A stretch of DNA of 64,000 nucleotides, taken from NCBI RefSeq assembly GCF_000745855.1, contig NZ_JQKD01000017.1, positions 59,865 through 123,864 of the forward strand, written 5' to 3'. Below are positions 49,309 to 59,132 of this stretch, in pieces; position 1 is the first letter of the stretch; each line of letters opens with the position of its first letter. The notes beneath the pieces are model-generated. The model worked only from the letters and a program-made list of their open reading frames with translations, made no database searches and was not told where the DNA came from. The position numbers were made by a program, and so were the translations under genes. This DNA is from Xenophilus azovorans DSM 13620. Lineage in GTDB: Bacteria; Pseudomonadota; Gammaproteobacteria; Burkholderiales; Burkholderiaceae_C.

Positions 49309-51330
49309 ATGCAAGGGACGAACGTGCTGTTCGGTCAGATCGCCGTGGTATTCGGCATCGTGATCGCCGGCGTGTGGGCAGCCACACAATGGACAGCCGC
49401 CGCCCTGGGCTATCAGCTACGCCTTGGCTCGCCCTGGTTCGACTTCTTCGGTACGCCGGTCTATCACCCGTGGCGGCTGTTCGAGTGGTGGTTCTTCTTC
49501 GATGCCTACGCGCCCAGCGTCTTTGACATCGGCGGCGCCATTGCGGGTGGCAGCGGCCTGGTGGCCGTGCTGGTGGCCATCGGCATGTCGATCTGGCGCT
49601 CGCGGCAATCGCGCCTGGTCACGACCTACGGCTCGGCGCGCTGGGCGAACGCGGATGACATTCGCGAGGCCGGTCTCACGCAGCCGGACGGCGTGTTCCT
49701 CGGCCAGCACGAACGCCAGTACCTGCGCCACGAAGGTCCGGAACACGTCCTGACCTTCGCACCAACCCGCTCGGGCAAAGGCGTGGGCCTGGTGGTGCCC
49801 ACCTTGTTGAGCTGGCCCGCGTCCGCCGTCATCCATGACATCAAAGGCGAGAACTGGCAGATCACCGCAGGCTGGCGCTCGCGCTTCTCGCATTGCCTGC
49901 TGTTCAACCCGACCGATGCGAAGTCAGCGGCCTACAACCCGCTGCTGGAGGTGCGTCGCGGCGCCCATGAGGTGCGCGACGTGCAGAACATCGCGGACAT
50001 CCTGGTCGATCCCGAAGGCGCGCTGGAGCGGCGCAACCATTGGGAGAAGACCAGCCATGCTCTGCTGGTCGGCGCCATCCTGCACGTGCTCTATGCGGGC
50101 GAGGACAAGACGCTGCGCGGCGTCGCCAATTTCCTCAGCGACCCGGCCAGCCCGTTCGAGCTGACCTTGCATCGGATGATGACCACGCCCCACCTCGTGA
50201 ACGTGGGAGGTGGTGGCCCGCATCCTGTCGTCGCTTCGGCGGCGCGCGAAGTGCTCAACAAGTCGGACAACGAGCGTTCCGGCGTGTTGAGCACGGCCAT
50301 GTCGTTCCTCGGCCTGTACCGCGACCCTACGGTGGCCGAAGTCACGTCGCGTTGCGATTGGCGCATTGCCGACCTGATCGCGGCCGAGCATCCGGTATCG
50401 CTGTACCTTGTGGTGCCGCCTTCAGATATTTCGCGGACGAAGCCGCTGATCCGCCTGATCCTCAATCAGATCGGGCGACGGCTGACGGAATCGCTCGATG
50501 GCTCCGACGGCATCGAGCGCCGCCACAAGCTGCTGCTGATGCTTGACGAGTTCCCGGCGCTCGGGCGGCTCGACTTCTTCGAGACGGCACTGGCCTTCAT
50601 GGCGGGCTATGGCATTCGCAGCTTTCTCATCGCGCAGTCGCTCAATCAGATCGACAAGGCGTATGGGCAGAACCATTCGATTCTGGACAACTGCCATGTC
50701 CGCGTGACGTTCGCCACCAACGACGAACGCACGGCCAAGCGGATCTCCGAAACGCTGGGCACTGCAACCGAGCTGCGCGCACAGCGCAACTACGCAGGCC
50801 ACCGGCTCGCGCCGTGGCTGGGCCACCTGATGGTGTCGCGCCAGGAGACCGCGCGCCCACTGCTGACGCCGGGCGAAGTGATGCAGTTACCGCCGGATGA
50901 AGCCGTGGTGATGGTGTCCAGCGTGGCGCCGATCAAGGCCAAAAAGCTGCGCTATTACGCGGACACCAATTTCAAGCGGCGCGTGCTGCCGCCGCCCGTG
51001 CTTGCGGCCGGACGCTATGCCGACGTTCCGCCCTCGCGAGCCGACGACTGGAGCGGGCTGGCGATTCCCGCCGTGCCTGCCGCACCGGCCACTGCACCTA
51101 CTGATGGCCTGGAGCACTTGGGTTCGGCCGACGACGGCGGACCGCGCCGTCAGCCCGAACTTTCCGAAGCCGTCGCCTACGACCCCGAGCTGGCCGCGCC
51201 TGCGGCCGACCTCGCGCTGCTCGACGACGACGACGACCTGCCGCTTCCTCTCCCGCGCCAGTTCGATCCGGCCATGCAGCGCACGGCCCGGCTGGCTTCC
51301 CTCGACCCCAACGACGGAATCGAGCTATGA
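49309..51330 (+). CDS. traG: type IV coupling protein TraG (VirD4)
   Basis: 673 residues. Two N-terminal membrane segments (about 10-35 and 72-95), Walker A in FAPTRSGKGVGLVVP (about 150-164), conserved AVIHDIKGENW, Walker B KLLLMLDEFPALGRLDFFET and FLIAQSLNQID. The hexameric ATPase couples the relaxase-DNA complex to the secretion channel. ATG 49309 with GGAGG at 49297-49301, replacing an earlier in-frame start at 49258. An acidic C-terminal tail (LLDDDDDLPLPLP) is typical. The stop overlaps the next start. Confidence 0.95.
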   Translation: MQGTNVLFGQIAVVFGIVIAGVWAATQWTAAALGYQLRLGSPWFDFFGTPVYHPWRLFEWWFFFDAYAPSVFDIGGAIAGGSGLVAVLVAIGMSIWRSRQSRLVTTYGSARWANADDIREAGLTQPDGVFLGQHERQYLRHEGPEHVLTFAPTRSGKGVGLVVPTLLSWPASAVIHDIKGENWQITAGWRSRFSHCLLFNPTDAKSAAYNPLLEVRRGAHEVRDVQNIADILVDPEGALERRNHWEKTSHALLVGAILHVLYAGEDKTLRGVANFLSDPASPFELTLHRMMTTPHLVNVGGGGPHPVVASAAREVLNKSDNERSGVLSTAMSFLGLYRDPTVAEVTSRCDWRIADLIAAEHPVSLYLVVPPSDISRTKPLIRLILNQIGRRLTESLDGSDGIERRHKLLLMLDEFPALGRLDFFETALAFMAGYGIRSFLIAQSLNQIDKAYGQNHSILDNCHVRVTFATNDERTAKRISETLGTATELRAQRNYAGHRLAPWLGHLMVSRQETARPLLTPGEVMQLPPDEAVVMVSSVAPIKAKKLRYYADTNFKRRVLPPPVLAAGRYADVPPSRADDWSGLAIPAVPAAPATAPTDGLEHLGSADDGGPRRQPELSEAVAYDPELAAPAADLALLDDDDDLPLPLPRQFDPAMQRTARLASLDPNDGIEL

Positions 51331-51791
51331 GCCACTACCGCCTGAACCTCTTTATCCAGCCCGAGCACGCCAAGCGGCTCGATGAGCTGGCCGCCAAGAA
51401 AGGCGTGTCCAAGTCATCCATCGTCGCGGCGGCGCTCGCATCGTGGCTCTCGCCCGATGCCGCCGACCAGCGAGAGGCAGCCATCGCCAAGCGGCTGGAT
51501 CGCCTATCGCGCCAGGCCGAGCGCCTGGAGCGCGACCAGAACATCCAGATCGAAACGCTGGCGCTGTTCATTCGCTACTACCTGACCGTCAGCACGCCTG
51601 TTCCCGAGGCGCACCAAGACGCCGCTCGCGCCCAGGGCAAGGCGCGGTTTGAGCAGTTCGTGGAGCAGTTGGGGCGCCACCTGCTGCGCGGGCGCAGCCT
51701 GGTGCGCGATGTGGTGGTAGAACTGCACCCCGACCCGATGCGGATGGAAGACGCGGCGGCAGTTGCCGAAGCGCAAGAGCGCGCCTCATGA
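51327..51791 (+). CDS. CopG-like ribbon-helix-helix protein
   Basis: 154 residues. RHH domain at the N-terminus: YRLNLFIQPEHAKRLDELAA, KKGVSKSSIVAAALASWL; then a helical region (RLDRLSRQAERLERDQNIQI) and a basic tail. Constant between traG and trbB in this ICE family. Likely a regulator of the trb operon or an accessory transfer protein. Four-base overlaps on both sides. Confidence 0.85.
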   Translation: MSHYRLNLFIQPEHAKRLDELAAKKGVSKSSIVAAALASWLSPDAADQREAAIAKRLDRLSRQAERLERDQNIQIETLALFIRYYLTVSTPVPEAHQDAARAQGKARFEQFVEQLGRHLLRGRSLVRDVVVELHPDPMRMEDAAAVAEAQERAS

Positions 51792-52837
51792 GCGTCGCAC
51801 CTTCGTCCTTCGCCACCTCGCTCGACCGCCGCATTCAGATGCTGCGCACGGCGATGGGGCCGCTGATCGCTGCCGCGCTCGAAGACCCGGACGTGGTGGA
51901 AGTCATGCTCAATCCTGATCGCACCCTTTGGGTGGATCGGCTTTCCAGTGGGCGCGCGCCGATGGGCGTGGAGCTGCCGGAGGCGGACGGCGAGCGGATC
52001 ATCCGCCTCGTCGCGGCCCATGTCGGTGCGGAAATCCATCGCGGCCAGCCGCTGCTATCCGCCGAACTGCCCGAAACCGGCGAACGCTTCGAGGGCATCT
52101 TGCCGCCTGCCGCGCCAGGGCCGGCCTTCGCGCTGCGCAAGCGCGCCCTCGGCGTGATCCCGCTGGAGCGGTACGTCATCGACGGGATGATAACCAGCGC
52201 CCAGGCGGGCTTTCTCGTTCGCGCCGTGCGTGAGCGCCAGAACATCCTGATCGCCGGCGCCACCAGCAGCGGCAAGACGACCTTGGCCAATGCGCTGCTG
52301 GCCGAGATTGCCGCCACAGGCGACCGCGTGTTGGTGCTCGAAGACACGGTGGAGCTGCAATGCGCGGCCCGCGACCACGTACCGCTGCGCACGCGCGCAG
52401 GCGTGGTGTCCATGACGGAGCTGGTGCGCTCGTCCATGCGCTTGCGGCCGGATCGCGTCGTCGTCGGCGAGGTGCGCGGCGCCGAGGCGCTGGATCTCAT
52501 CAAGGTCTGGGGTACGGGCCACCCCGGCGGCATCGCCACGATCCACGCTGGTTCCGCGCTCGGCGCGCTGCTGCGCCTGGAGCAACTGATTCTCGAAGTG
52601 GCGGTGAACCCGCCCCGTGCATTGATCGCTGAGGCGGTCAACGTGGTGATCCACATCGCCGGGCGCGGACGCAAGCGCCGCATCGAGAGCATCGCCCGCG
52701 TCGTCGGCTTCGACGGCGTTGGCTACCAACTGGCGGACGCGATGGACACGCCGTTTCCCGAGCTGCCGCCGATCCCCGATGCCGCACCCGCTGCGGCGAC
52801 TTCCTCGTCCCCTGACCAACCTGGAGAACTGCCATGA
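51788..52837 (+). CDS. trbB: TrbB conjugal transfer ATPase (VirB11)
   Basis: 349 residues. Walker A GATSSGKTTLANALL (about 157), Asp box VLEDTVELQCAARDHVPL, Walker B VVVGEVRGAEALDLIKVWGT and His box GHPGGIATIHAG. Hexameric traffic ATPase at the cytoplasmic base of the channel. First gene of trbBCDEJ(K)LFGI, overlapping trbC by four bases. Confidence 0.96.
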   Translation: MSVAPSSFATSLDRRIQMLRTAMGPLIAAALEDPDVVEVMLNPDRTLWVDRLSSGRAPMGVELPEADGERIIRLVAAHVGAEIHRGQPLLSAELPETGERFEGILPPAAPGPAFALRKRALGVIPLERYVIDGMITSAQAGFLVRAVRERQNILIAGATSSGKTTLANALLAEIAATGDRVLVLEDTVELQCAARDHVPLRTRAGVVSMTELVRSSMRLRPDRVVVGEVRGAEALDLIKVWGTGHPGGIATIHAGSALGALLRLEQLILEVAVNPPRALIAEAVNVVIHIAGRGRKRRIESIARVVGFDGVGYQLADAMDTPFPELPPIPDAAPAAATSSSPDQPGELP

Positions 52838-53217
52838 CGCAGATGACCATTCCTGCTTTCCGTGTTTCCGTAAATCCGGCTTTGCGTCTTGCGCGGCTGC
52901 GCTGCCTGGCCCGCCCTGCGGCACAAGGGCTGATGCTGGCCGCGCTGCTGCTGTTCCTGGCTGGAACCGCGCAGGCCGCCGGTTCCTCGATGCCGTGGGA
53001 AGGCCCGCTGCAATCCATCCTCGAATCCATCCAGGGGCCGGTGGCGCGCATCGTGGCCGTCATCATCATCATCGCCACGGGCCTCGCGCTGGCCTTCGGC
53101 GACACGTCGGGGGGCTTTCGCAAGCTGATCCAGATCGTGTTCGGCCTGTCCATCGCGTTCGCGGCATCGAGCTTCTTCCTGTCGTTCTTCAGCTTCTCCG
53201 GCGGGGCCGTCGTATGA
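52834..53217 (+). CDS. trbC: TrbC prepilin (VirB2)
   Basis: 127 residues. A long signal region ends near residue 49 (LFLAGTAQAAGSS), then two hydrophobic helices (ARIVAVIIIIATGLALAFGD and IQIVFGLSIAFAASSFFLSF). The pilin is expected to be trimmed by the TraF protease at 30763. Overlaps trbD by four bases. Confidence 0.93.
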   Translation: MTQMTIPAFRVSVNPALRLARLRCLARPAAQGLMLAALLLFLAGTAQAAGSSMPWEGPLQSILESIQGPVARIVAVIIIIATGLALAFGDTSGGFRKLIQIVFGLSIAFAASSFFLSFFSFSGGAVV

Positions 53218-53486
53218 GCGCCCCGGATACCTTCGCGGCCGGGTTCGAGGTGCCGTTGCACCGCTCACTGACGGAGCCGATTCTGCTGGGCGGTGCGCCG
53301 CGCACCGTGGCGATTGCCAACGGCACGCTGGCTGCCGCTGTGGGGCTGGGCCTGCAAATGTGGATTCCGGGTGTGGTGCTCTGGATCGTCGGTCATTCGC
53401 TGGCGGTGTGGGGAGCGCGCATCGATCCCCAATTCATGGCCGTGTTCGCCCGGCACATCAAGCACCGCCCGCTGCTGGACGTGTGA
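53214..53486 (+). CDS. trbD: TrbD (VirB3)
   Basis: 90 residues. VirB3 features: FEVPLHRSLTEPILLGGAPR, membrane stretch ANGTLAAAVGLGLQMWIPGV followed by VLWIVGHSLAVWGARIDPQF. Inner-membrane channel component working with TrbE. Twelve bases before trbE. The start overlaps trbC. Confidence 0.93.
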   Translation: MSAPDTFAAGFEVPLHRSLTEPILLGGAPRTVAIANGTLAAAVGLGLQMWIPGVVLWIVGHSLAVWGARIDPQFMAVFARHIKHRPLLDV

Positions 53487-53498
53487 GGGGACGCCGCC

Positions 53499-55970
53499 AT
53501 GCTGAATCTCGCCGAATACCGCCAGCGCCCGGCGCTGCTCGCCGACTGGCTGCCCTGGGCCGGGTTGGTCGCGCCGGGCGTCGTCTTGAACAAGGACGGC
53601 AGTTTCCAGCGCACGGCCCGGTTTCGCGGGCCTGACCTCGACAGCGCGACGCAAGGCGAGCTGATCGCCACGTCGGCGCGCCTGAACAACGCGCTGCGCC
53701 GGTTGGGCTCGGGCTGGGCCTTGTTTATCGAGGCCGAGCGCCGCCCGGCGGCGGGCTACCCGCACTCTGGTTTCCCCGAGCCGCTGTCCTGGCTGGTGGA
53801 CGAGGAACGCCGCGCCACCTTCGAGGAATCTGGCCATCACTTCGAGAGCGGCTATCACCTGACGCTGGTGTACCTGCCACCAGAAGAATCCCGTGCCCGT
53901 GCAGCCCAGATGCTCTACGAGAACACGCCGACGAATGGCGTGGACTGGCGTGAGCGCCTGCAATCCTTCGTCGCGGAGACGGATCGCGTCTTTGACCTGC
54001 TCGACGGCGTGATGCCGGAAATCGCCTGGCTCGATGACGGCCAGACGCTGACCTACCTGCACGCCACTATCTCGACGCGGCGCTATCGCGTCGGTGTGCC
54101 CGAGGTGCCGTTCCACATCGACGCGCTGCTGACCGACTCCGCGCTGGTCGGTGGCCTGGCGCCCATGCTGGGCGACCAGCACCTGCGCGTGGTGTCGGTG
54201 CGGGGCTTCCCGACCTCGACCTGGCCGGGGATTCTGGACGACCTCAACCGCCTGGGCTTTGCATACCGCTGGAACACGCGCTTTCTCTGCCTCGACAAAT
54301 CCGAAGCGGAACGGGAGTTGGGACGCCTGCGCCGCCAGTGGTTCGCCAAACGCAAGAACGTCATCGCGCTGCTGCGCGAAACGATCTTCCAGCAGGAAAG
54401 CCCGCTGGTCGATACCGACGCCAACAACAAGGCGGCCGACGCCGACGCCGCCTTGCAGGAGTTGGGCAGCGACCAGGTGGCCTTCGGCTACCTGACGGGG
54501 ACCGTCACCGTCATGGACACGGACCCCGCCGTGGCGGACGAGAAGCTGCGCATGGTGGAGCGTGTCATCCAGGGCCGGGGCTTCGTGACCATCCCCGAAA
54601 CGCTCAACGCCGTGGATGCGTGGCTGTCGTCCATTCCGGGCAACGCCTACGCCAACGTGCGCCAGCCCATCGTCTCGACGCTGAACCTCACGCACCTGAT
54701 GCCAGTATCGGCAGTGTGGGCCGGGCCGGAGAAGAACGAGCATCTGGACGGCCCGCCGCTGATCGTCACGCGCACCGATGGTGCCACACCGTTCCGGCTG
54801 GTGACCCACATCGGCGACGTGGGCCACACGCTGGTCGCGGGGCCGACCGGCATGGGCAAGTCGGTGTTGCTGGCGACGATGGCGATTCAGTTCCGCCGCT
54901 ATCGCGGCTCGCGCATCTTCGCCTTCGACATGGGGCGTTCGATCCGTGCGGCCATCCTGGGCATGGGCGGCGAGCACTACGACCTGGGCGCGGATGACGA
55001 GATCGCCTTCCAGCCGCTCGCACGCATCGACCGCGAGGGCTACCGCACCTGGGCCAGCGAATGGGTGGAAGGCCGCCTGCTGCACGAAGGCGCGGCCGTC
55101 GGCCCGGACGAGAAGGCGGCCATCTGGTCTGCGCTGGGGAGCCTGGCCAGCGCGCCGGTGGAGCAGCGCACGCTCACGGGCCTGACGGCGTTGCTGCAAT
55201 CGAACACGTTGCGCCAGGCACTCGCGCCCTACGTCCTGGGCGGCGCGCACGGCAGGCTGCTGGATGCCGACCATGACCGCCTCGGCACGGCCGATGTGCA
55301 GGCGTTCGAGATGGAGGAGCTGATGCACAGCAAGGCCGCTGTGCTCGCGGTGCTGCGCTACCTGTTCGCGCGCTTCGAGGAGCGGCTGGATGGTGCGCCC
55401 ACGCTGCTGATCCTTGATGAAGCGTGGCTGTTCCTCGACGACCCGGTGTTTGCGGCGCGCATCCGCCAGTGGCTCAAGACGCTGCGCAAGAAGAACGTCA
55501 GCGTGATCTTCGCAACGCAGTCGCTCGCGGACGTGAAGGACTCGGCCATCGCGCCGGCCATCATCGAAAGCTGCGCGAGTCGGATTTTCTTGCCGAACCC
55601 GCAAGCGACCGAACCGCAGATTCGCACGATCTATGAGGGCTTCGGGCTGAACTCGCGCCAGATCGAAATCGTCGCCACCGCGCAGCCCAAGCGCGACTAC
55701 TACTACCAATCCCGCCTCGGCAACCGCCTGTTCGACCTCGACCTGGGGCCGGCGACGCTGGCCTTCGCGGGTGCTTCCACGCCGCAAGACCAGCGCGCCA
55801 TTGATGAGGTTCTTGGCCGCGTGCCGCAGGACGCCGGCGTGCCCGGCTTCGCGGGCGCCTGGCTGCGCCATCGCGGCCTCGATTGGGCGGCCGACCTGCT
55901 GCCCTCGTTCCCCGGCTACGCGCCGGGTTCCCTCCGTACCGCTGACCACCCCCAGGAGAACCAACTATGA
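53499..55970 (+). CDS. trbE: TrbE conjugal transfer ATPase (VirB4)
   Basis: 823 residues, full length. Walker A GPTGMGKSVLLATM (from about 448), Walker B PTLLILDEAWLFLDD (about 632), and the VirB4 motifs VSVIFATQSLADVKDS and IRTIYEGFGLNSRQIEIV. It energises pilus assembly and substrate transfer at the inner membrane. Overlaps trbJ by four bases. Confidence 0.96.
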   Translation: MLNLAEYRQRPALLADWLPWAGLVAPGVVLNKDGSFQRTARFRGPDLDSATQGELIATSARLNNALRRLGSGWALFIEAERRPAAGYPHSGFPEPLSWLVDEERRATFEESGHHFESGYHLTLVYLPPEESRARAAQMLYENTPTNGVDWRERLQSFVAETDRVFDLLDGVMPEIAWLDDGQTLTYLHATISTRRYRVGVPEVPFHIDALLTDSALVGGLAPMLGDQHLRVVSVRGFPTSTWPGILDDLNRLGFAYRWNTRFLCLDKSEAERELGRLRRQWFAKRKNVIALLRETIFQQESPLVDTDANNKAADADAALQELGSDQVAFGYLTGTVTVMDTDPAVADEKLRMVERVIQGRGFVTIPETLNAVDAWLSSIPGNAYANVRQPIVSTLNLTHLMPVSAVWAGPEKNEHLDGPPLIVTRTDGATPFRLVTHIGDVGHTLVAGPTGMGKSVLLATMAIQFRRYRGSRIFAFDMGRSIRAAILGMGGEHYDLGADDEIAFQPLARIDREGYRTWASEWVEGRLLHEGAAVGPDEKAAIWSALGSLASAPVEQRTLTGLTALLQSNTLRQALAPYVLGGAHGRLLDADHDRLGTADVQAFEMEELMHSKAAVLAVLRYLFARFEERLDGAPTLLILDEAWLFLDDPVFAARIRQWLKTLRKKNVSVIFATQSLADVKDSAIAPAIIESCASRIFLPNPQATEPQIRTIYEGFGLNSRQIEIVATAQPKRDYYYQSRLGNRLFDLDLGPATLAFAGASTPQDQRAIDEVLGRVPQDAGVPGFAGAWLRHRGLDWAADLLPSFPGYAPGSLRTADHPQENQL

Positions 55971-56722
55971 AATTGCATACCCCCAAGCTCGCCGCGTTGA
56001 CCGCCGCCTGCGTGCTCGCATTCGGCATCGCGCAACCCGCCCACGCCTTGTTCGGCGTCGGCGACATCGTGCTCGACCCGACCAATCTGGTGCAGAACAC
56101 GCTCACCGCCGTTCGCACGCTGGAGCAGATCAATAACCAGATCCAGCAACTCCAGCACGAAGCGCAGATGCTCATTAACCAGGCGCGCAACCTGGCCAGC
56201 CTGCCGTCCAGCGTGGTCGGCCAGTTGCGCGCGAACCTGGCGACCACCCAGCGACTGATCGCGCAGGCCAAGGGCTTGGCCTACGAAGTGACAAGCATCG
56301 ACCGCGAATTCGTGCGCCTGTATCCCGAGAAGTACGCCGCCACGGTGAGCGGCAATCAGATGTACCTCGATGCGCAGGAGCGTTGGAAGAACACGCTCAA
56401 CGGCCTGCAAACGACCATGCAGATGCAGGCCCAGGCGTCGCAGAACCTGAGCGACGACGAAAGCGTGCTGGCCGACCTCGTGGGCAAGAGCCAGTCGGCC
56501 GAGGGCGCGCTGCAAGCGATGCAGGCCATGAACCAGTTGCTGGCCTTGCAGGCCAAGCAGTCGATCCAGACGCAGCGGCTCCAGATCACGCAAGACCGCG
56601 CGGCCTCGCTGGAACTGGCGCGGCAGGCGGCGGCCACGGAGCGCGGGCGCGAAGTGACGCGCCGCTTCCTGGGCGAAGGCACGCCGTACACGCCGCAGCC
56701 CGTCAATTTCTACAACCGCTGA
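55967..56722 (+). CDS. trbJ: TrbJ (VirB5-like)
   Basis: 251 residues. Signal peptide ends AQPAHALFG (about residue 27); mature part starts VGDIVLDPTNLVQNTLTAVR and is a long helical bundle (EQINNQIQQLQHEAQMLINQ). Periplasmic minor pilus component or adhesin. Eleven bases precede the lipoprotein gene. Confidence 0.93.
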   Translation: MKLHTPKLAALTAACVLAFGIAQPAHALFGVGDIVLDPTNLVQNTLTAVRTLEQINNQIQQLQHEAQMLINQARNLASLPSSVVGQLRANLATTQRLIAQAKGLAYEVTSIDREFVRLYPEKYAATVSGNQMYLDAQERWKNTLNGLQTTMQMQAQASQNLSDDESVLADLVGKSQSAEGALQAMQAMNQLLALQAKQSIQTQRLQITQDRAASLELARQAAATERGREVTRRFLGEGTPYTPQPVNFYNR

Positions 56723-56733
56723 CGGAGGCTGCC

Positions 56734-57060
56734 ATGCAACGCACGCCCGTCGTGTTTGCTTTCGCCATTCATGCGCTGGTGCTGGCCGGCTGTGACCGGC
56801 CGCAGCAAGTGTCGGTGAATGCGCTCGCCGCCGACCCGGCCCGGTTGCACGCGCTGCGCGCGCAGTGCCGCGCGGGCGCGCACGACGGCGCGTTTTGCGC
56901 GCAGGTGGCACAGGCCGACCTGCGGCGCTTTCTCTCCGGCCAGGCCGGGCCGAATGAGTACCAGACGCTGGCCGACCTGCCGCCGATCCCGCCCAGCTTC
57001 GATGAACCCGCCGATGGCAGCGCGGCAATCGCTCTGCCTGGGCAGGAGGACTCGCCATGA
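56734..57060 (+). CDS. trbK: TrbK-like entry-exclusion lipoprotein
   Basis: 108 residues. Lipobox LVLAGCDRP (Cys20), then a small domain with LHALRAQCRAGAHDGAFCAQ and VAQADLRRFLSG, the same two-cysteine layout as the lipoprotein at 48865 and as EexN/TrbK proteins; a proline- and acid-rich tail follows. Lies where trbK sits in trb operons, between trbJ and trbL. GGAGG precedes the ATG at 56734, and the stop overlaps trbL. Confidence 0.82.
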   Translation: MQRTPVVFAFAIHALVLAGCDRPQQVSVNALAADPARLHALRAQCRAGAHDGAFCAQVAQADLRRFLSGQAGPNEYQTLADLPPIPPSFDEPADGSAAIALPGQEDSP

Positions 57061-58409
57061 ACGACGTGACGGTCATCGACCGCTTCCTCGACACCTTCTC
57101 GCGCTACATCGACTCGGGCTTTGGCCTGTTGCACGGCGAAGTGGCGTTTCTGACCGCCACGCTGATCGTCATCGACATGACGCTCGCCGGGCTGTTCTGG
57201 GCGATGAGCCATGCCACCGGCCAGGGCGAGGACGTGATCGCCAAGCTGATCCGCAAGGTGCTGTACGTCGGCGCCTTCGCCTACATCATCGGCAACTTCA
57301 ACTGGTTGGCTGGCATCGTGTTCCGCTCCTTCGCCGGGCTGGGCCTGACGGCCAGCGGCTCGACCCTGAGCATGGAGAACTTCCTGCAACCGGGCCGGCT
57401 GGCGAAGGTCGGCATCGACGCCGGTGCGCCGATCCTGAAACAGATCGGCGACATGGCGGGCTTCCCCGAAGTCTTCGTGAACATCACGCCCATCGTCGTG
57501 ATGTTCCTCGCTTGGCTGATCGTCCTGCTGTGCTTCTTCGTGCTGGCGATCCAGCTTTTCATCACGCTGATCGAGTTCAAGCTGACCACGCTTGCCGGCT
57601 TCGTGCTGGTGCCGTTCGCGCTCTGGAACAAGACCGCATTTCTCGCCGAGAAGGTGCTGGGCAACGTGGTGTCGTCCGGCATCAAGGTGCTGGTGCTGGC
57701 GGTGATCGTGGGCATCGGCTCGGGCCTGTTCGCCGAGTTTCAGGTACAGCCCGCCGAACCATCCATCGACCACTCCGTGGTCGTGATGCTGGCCTCGCTG
57801 ACGCTGCTGGCCTTGGGCATCTTCGGGCCGGGCATTGCAACCGGGCTGGTGTCCGGCGGCCCGCAGCTCGGCGCAGGTGCGATGGCCGGTGCGGCGCTGG
57901 GCGCGGCCGGCGCTGCTGTTGCCGTGGGCGCTGCGGCTACGGGCGTCGGCGGCGCAGTCGCCGCCGGGGCGCGCATGGCGCCCGCAGCCGCCAAGCTGGC
58001 CGGTAGCGGAGCGCGTGCCGCCACTGGGGCCGCCAGCAGCGCGCGGTCGGCGTTTCAGGCGGGTTCTGCATCCGCCGGCGGCGGCCTCAAGGGCGCTGCC
58101 GCTGGTGTCGGCAATGTCGCCAAGACCGGCGCGCAGGCGACCGGGCAGAAGGTGGCTGAGGGCGCGCGCTCGATGAAGGAGCGTGTCGCCGCCGCCTTCC
58201 GGCCCGATGACGCCGGATCGGCGTCAGGGGGCGGTGCCGCACAGGCTGCAAACGAGCCAACCCCATCCACCGCGCAACCCGCCTGGGCCAAGCGCCTGCA
58301 TCGCAGGCAGCAGCTCACCCATGCCGCGACGACCGCCGCCCACACGCTGCGCGGCGGCGATGGCGGCAGCTCCAGCCAAGGCCCGAGCCTGCGCGATTCC
58401 GATTCCTGA
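57057..58409 (+). CDS. trbL: TrbL (VirB6)
   Basis: 450 residues. N-terminal half with six or more membrane segments (AEVAFL..., LIVIDMTLAGLFWAMSHATG, VVMFLAWLIVLLCFFVLAIQ, TTLAGFVLVPFALWNKTAFL), then an Ala/Gly-rich low-complexity C-terminus (about 260-400) and a basic tail. Polytopic inner-membrane channel protein. Eighteen bases before trbF. Confidence 0.94.
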   Translation: MNDVTVIDRFLDTFSRYIDSGFGLLHGEVAFLTATLIVIDMTLAGLFWAMSHATGQGEDVIAKLIRKVLYVGAFAYIIGNFNWLAGIVFRSFAGLGLTASGSTLSMENFLQPGRLAKVGIDAGAPILKQIGDMAGFPEVFVNITPIVVMFLAWLIVLLCFFVLAIQLFITLIEFKLTTLAGFVLVPFALWNKTAFLAEKVLGNVVSSGIKVLVLAVIVGIGSGLFAEFQVQPAEPSIDHSVVVMLASLTLLALGIFGPGIATGLVSGGPQLGAGAMAGAALGAAGAAVAVGAAATGVGGAVAAGARMAPAAAKLAGSGARAATGAASSARSAFQAGSASAGGGLKGAAAGVGNVAKTGAQATGQKVAEGARSMKERVAAAFRPDDAGSASGGGAAQAANEPTPSTAQPAWAKRLHRRQQLTHAATTAAHTLRGGDGGSSSQGPSLRDSDS

Positions 58410-58427
58410 TCTTCAAGGAGAACTCCC

Positions 58428-59132
58428 ATGCGATTCAAACGACCGCAGGTGCGCTACGCCGATACGCCACAGCCTGCTACTCCGTATCAATCCGCCGCCC
58501 AGGTTTGGGACGAGCGCATCGGCTCGGCCCGCGTGCAGGCCAGAAACTGGCGTTTCATGGCCTTTGGCTGCCTCACGCTGGCCGTGCTGATGGCGGGCGG
58601 CCTAGTCTGGCGCTCGGCGCAGTCCATCGTCACGCCCTACGTCATTGAGGTGGACAACGCGGGCCAGGTGCGCGCTGTCGGCGAGGCCGCCACGCCCTAC
58701 AAGCCCAGCGATGCGCAGATCGCCTACCACCTGGGCCGCTTCATCGGCCTGGTGCGCTCGCTGTCCATCGACCCCATCGTGGTGCGGCAGAACTGGCTCG
58801 ATGCCTACGACTACACGACCGACAAAGGCGCGGTCGTGCTCAACGAGTACGCCCGCACGAATGACCCGTTCGCGCGCATCGGCAAGGAGTCGGTGACGGT
58901 GCAGATCACCAGCGTGACCCGCGCCAGCGACACGTCTTTCAACGTGCGCTGGACGGAAACGCGCTTCGTCAATGGCGCGCTGGATCGCACCGAACGCTGG
59001 AACGCGGTGATTTCCACGGTGCTGCAAACCCCGCGCACCGAGCAGCGTCTGCGCAAGAACCCCCTGGGCATCTACGTCAACGGGCTGTCGTGGAGCCGCG
59101 AACTGGAAGCTAACGAAGGAGCAAAACCATGA
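58428..59132 (+). CDS. trbF: TrbF (VirB8)
   Basis: 234 residues. One membrane segment (about 43-60, MAFGCLTLAVLMAGGLVW) and the VirB8 periplasmic fold with TPYVIEVDNAGQVRAVGEA, YTTDKGAVVLNEYARTNDPF and PLGIYVNGLSWSREL. Assembly factor bridging membranes. AAGGAG precedes the ATG, and it overlaps trbG by four bases. Confidence 0.95.
   Translation: MRFKRPQVRYADTPQPATPYQSAAQVWDERIGSARVQARNWRFMAFGCLTLAVLMAGGLVWRSAQSIVTPYVIEVDNAGQVRAVGEAATPYKPSDAQIAYHLGRFIGLVRSLSIDPIVVRQNWLDAYDYTTDKGAVVLNEYARTNDPFARIGKESVTVQITSVTRASDTSFNVRWTETRFVNGALDRTERWNAVISTVLQTPRTEQRLRKNPLGIYVNGLSWSRELEANEGAKP

Noticed and set aside
53265..55964. 899-codon minus-strand open frame opposite trbE
   Set aside because: It is a shadow of trbE: strongly biased composition (Arg, Gln, His, Val), no ribosome site, and no protein motifs.
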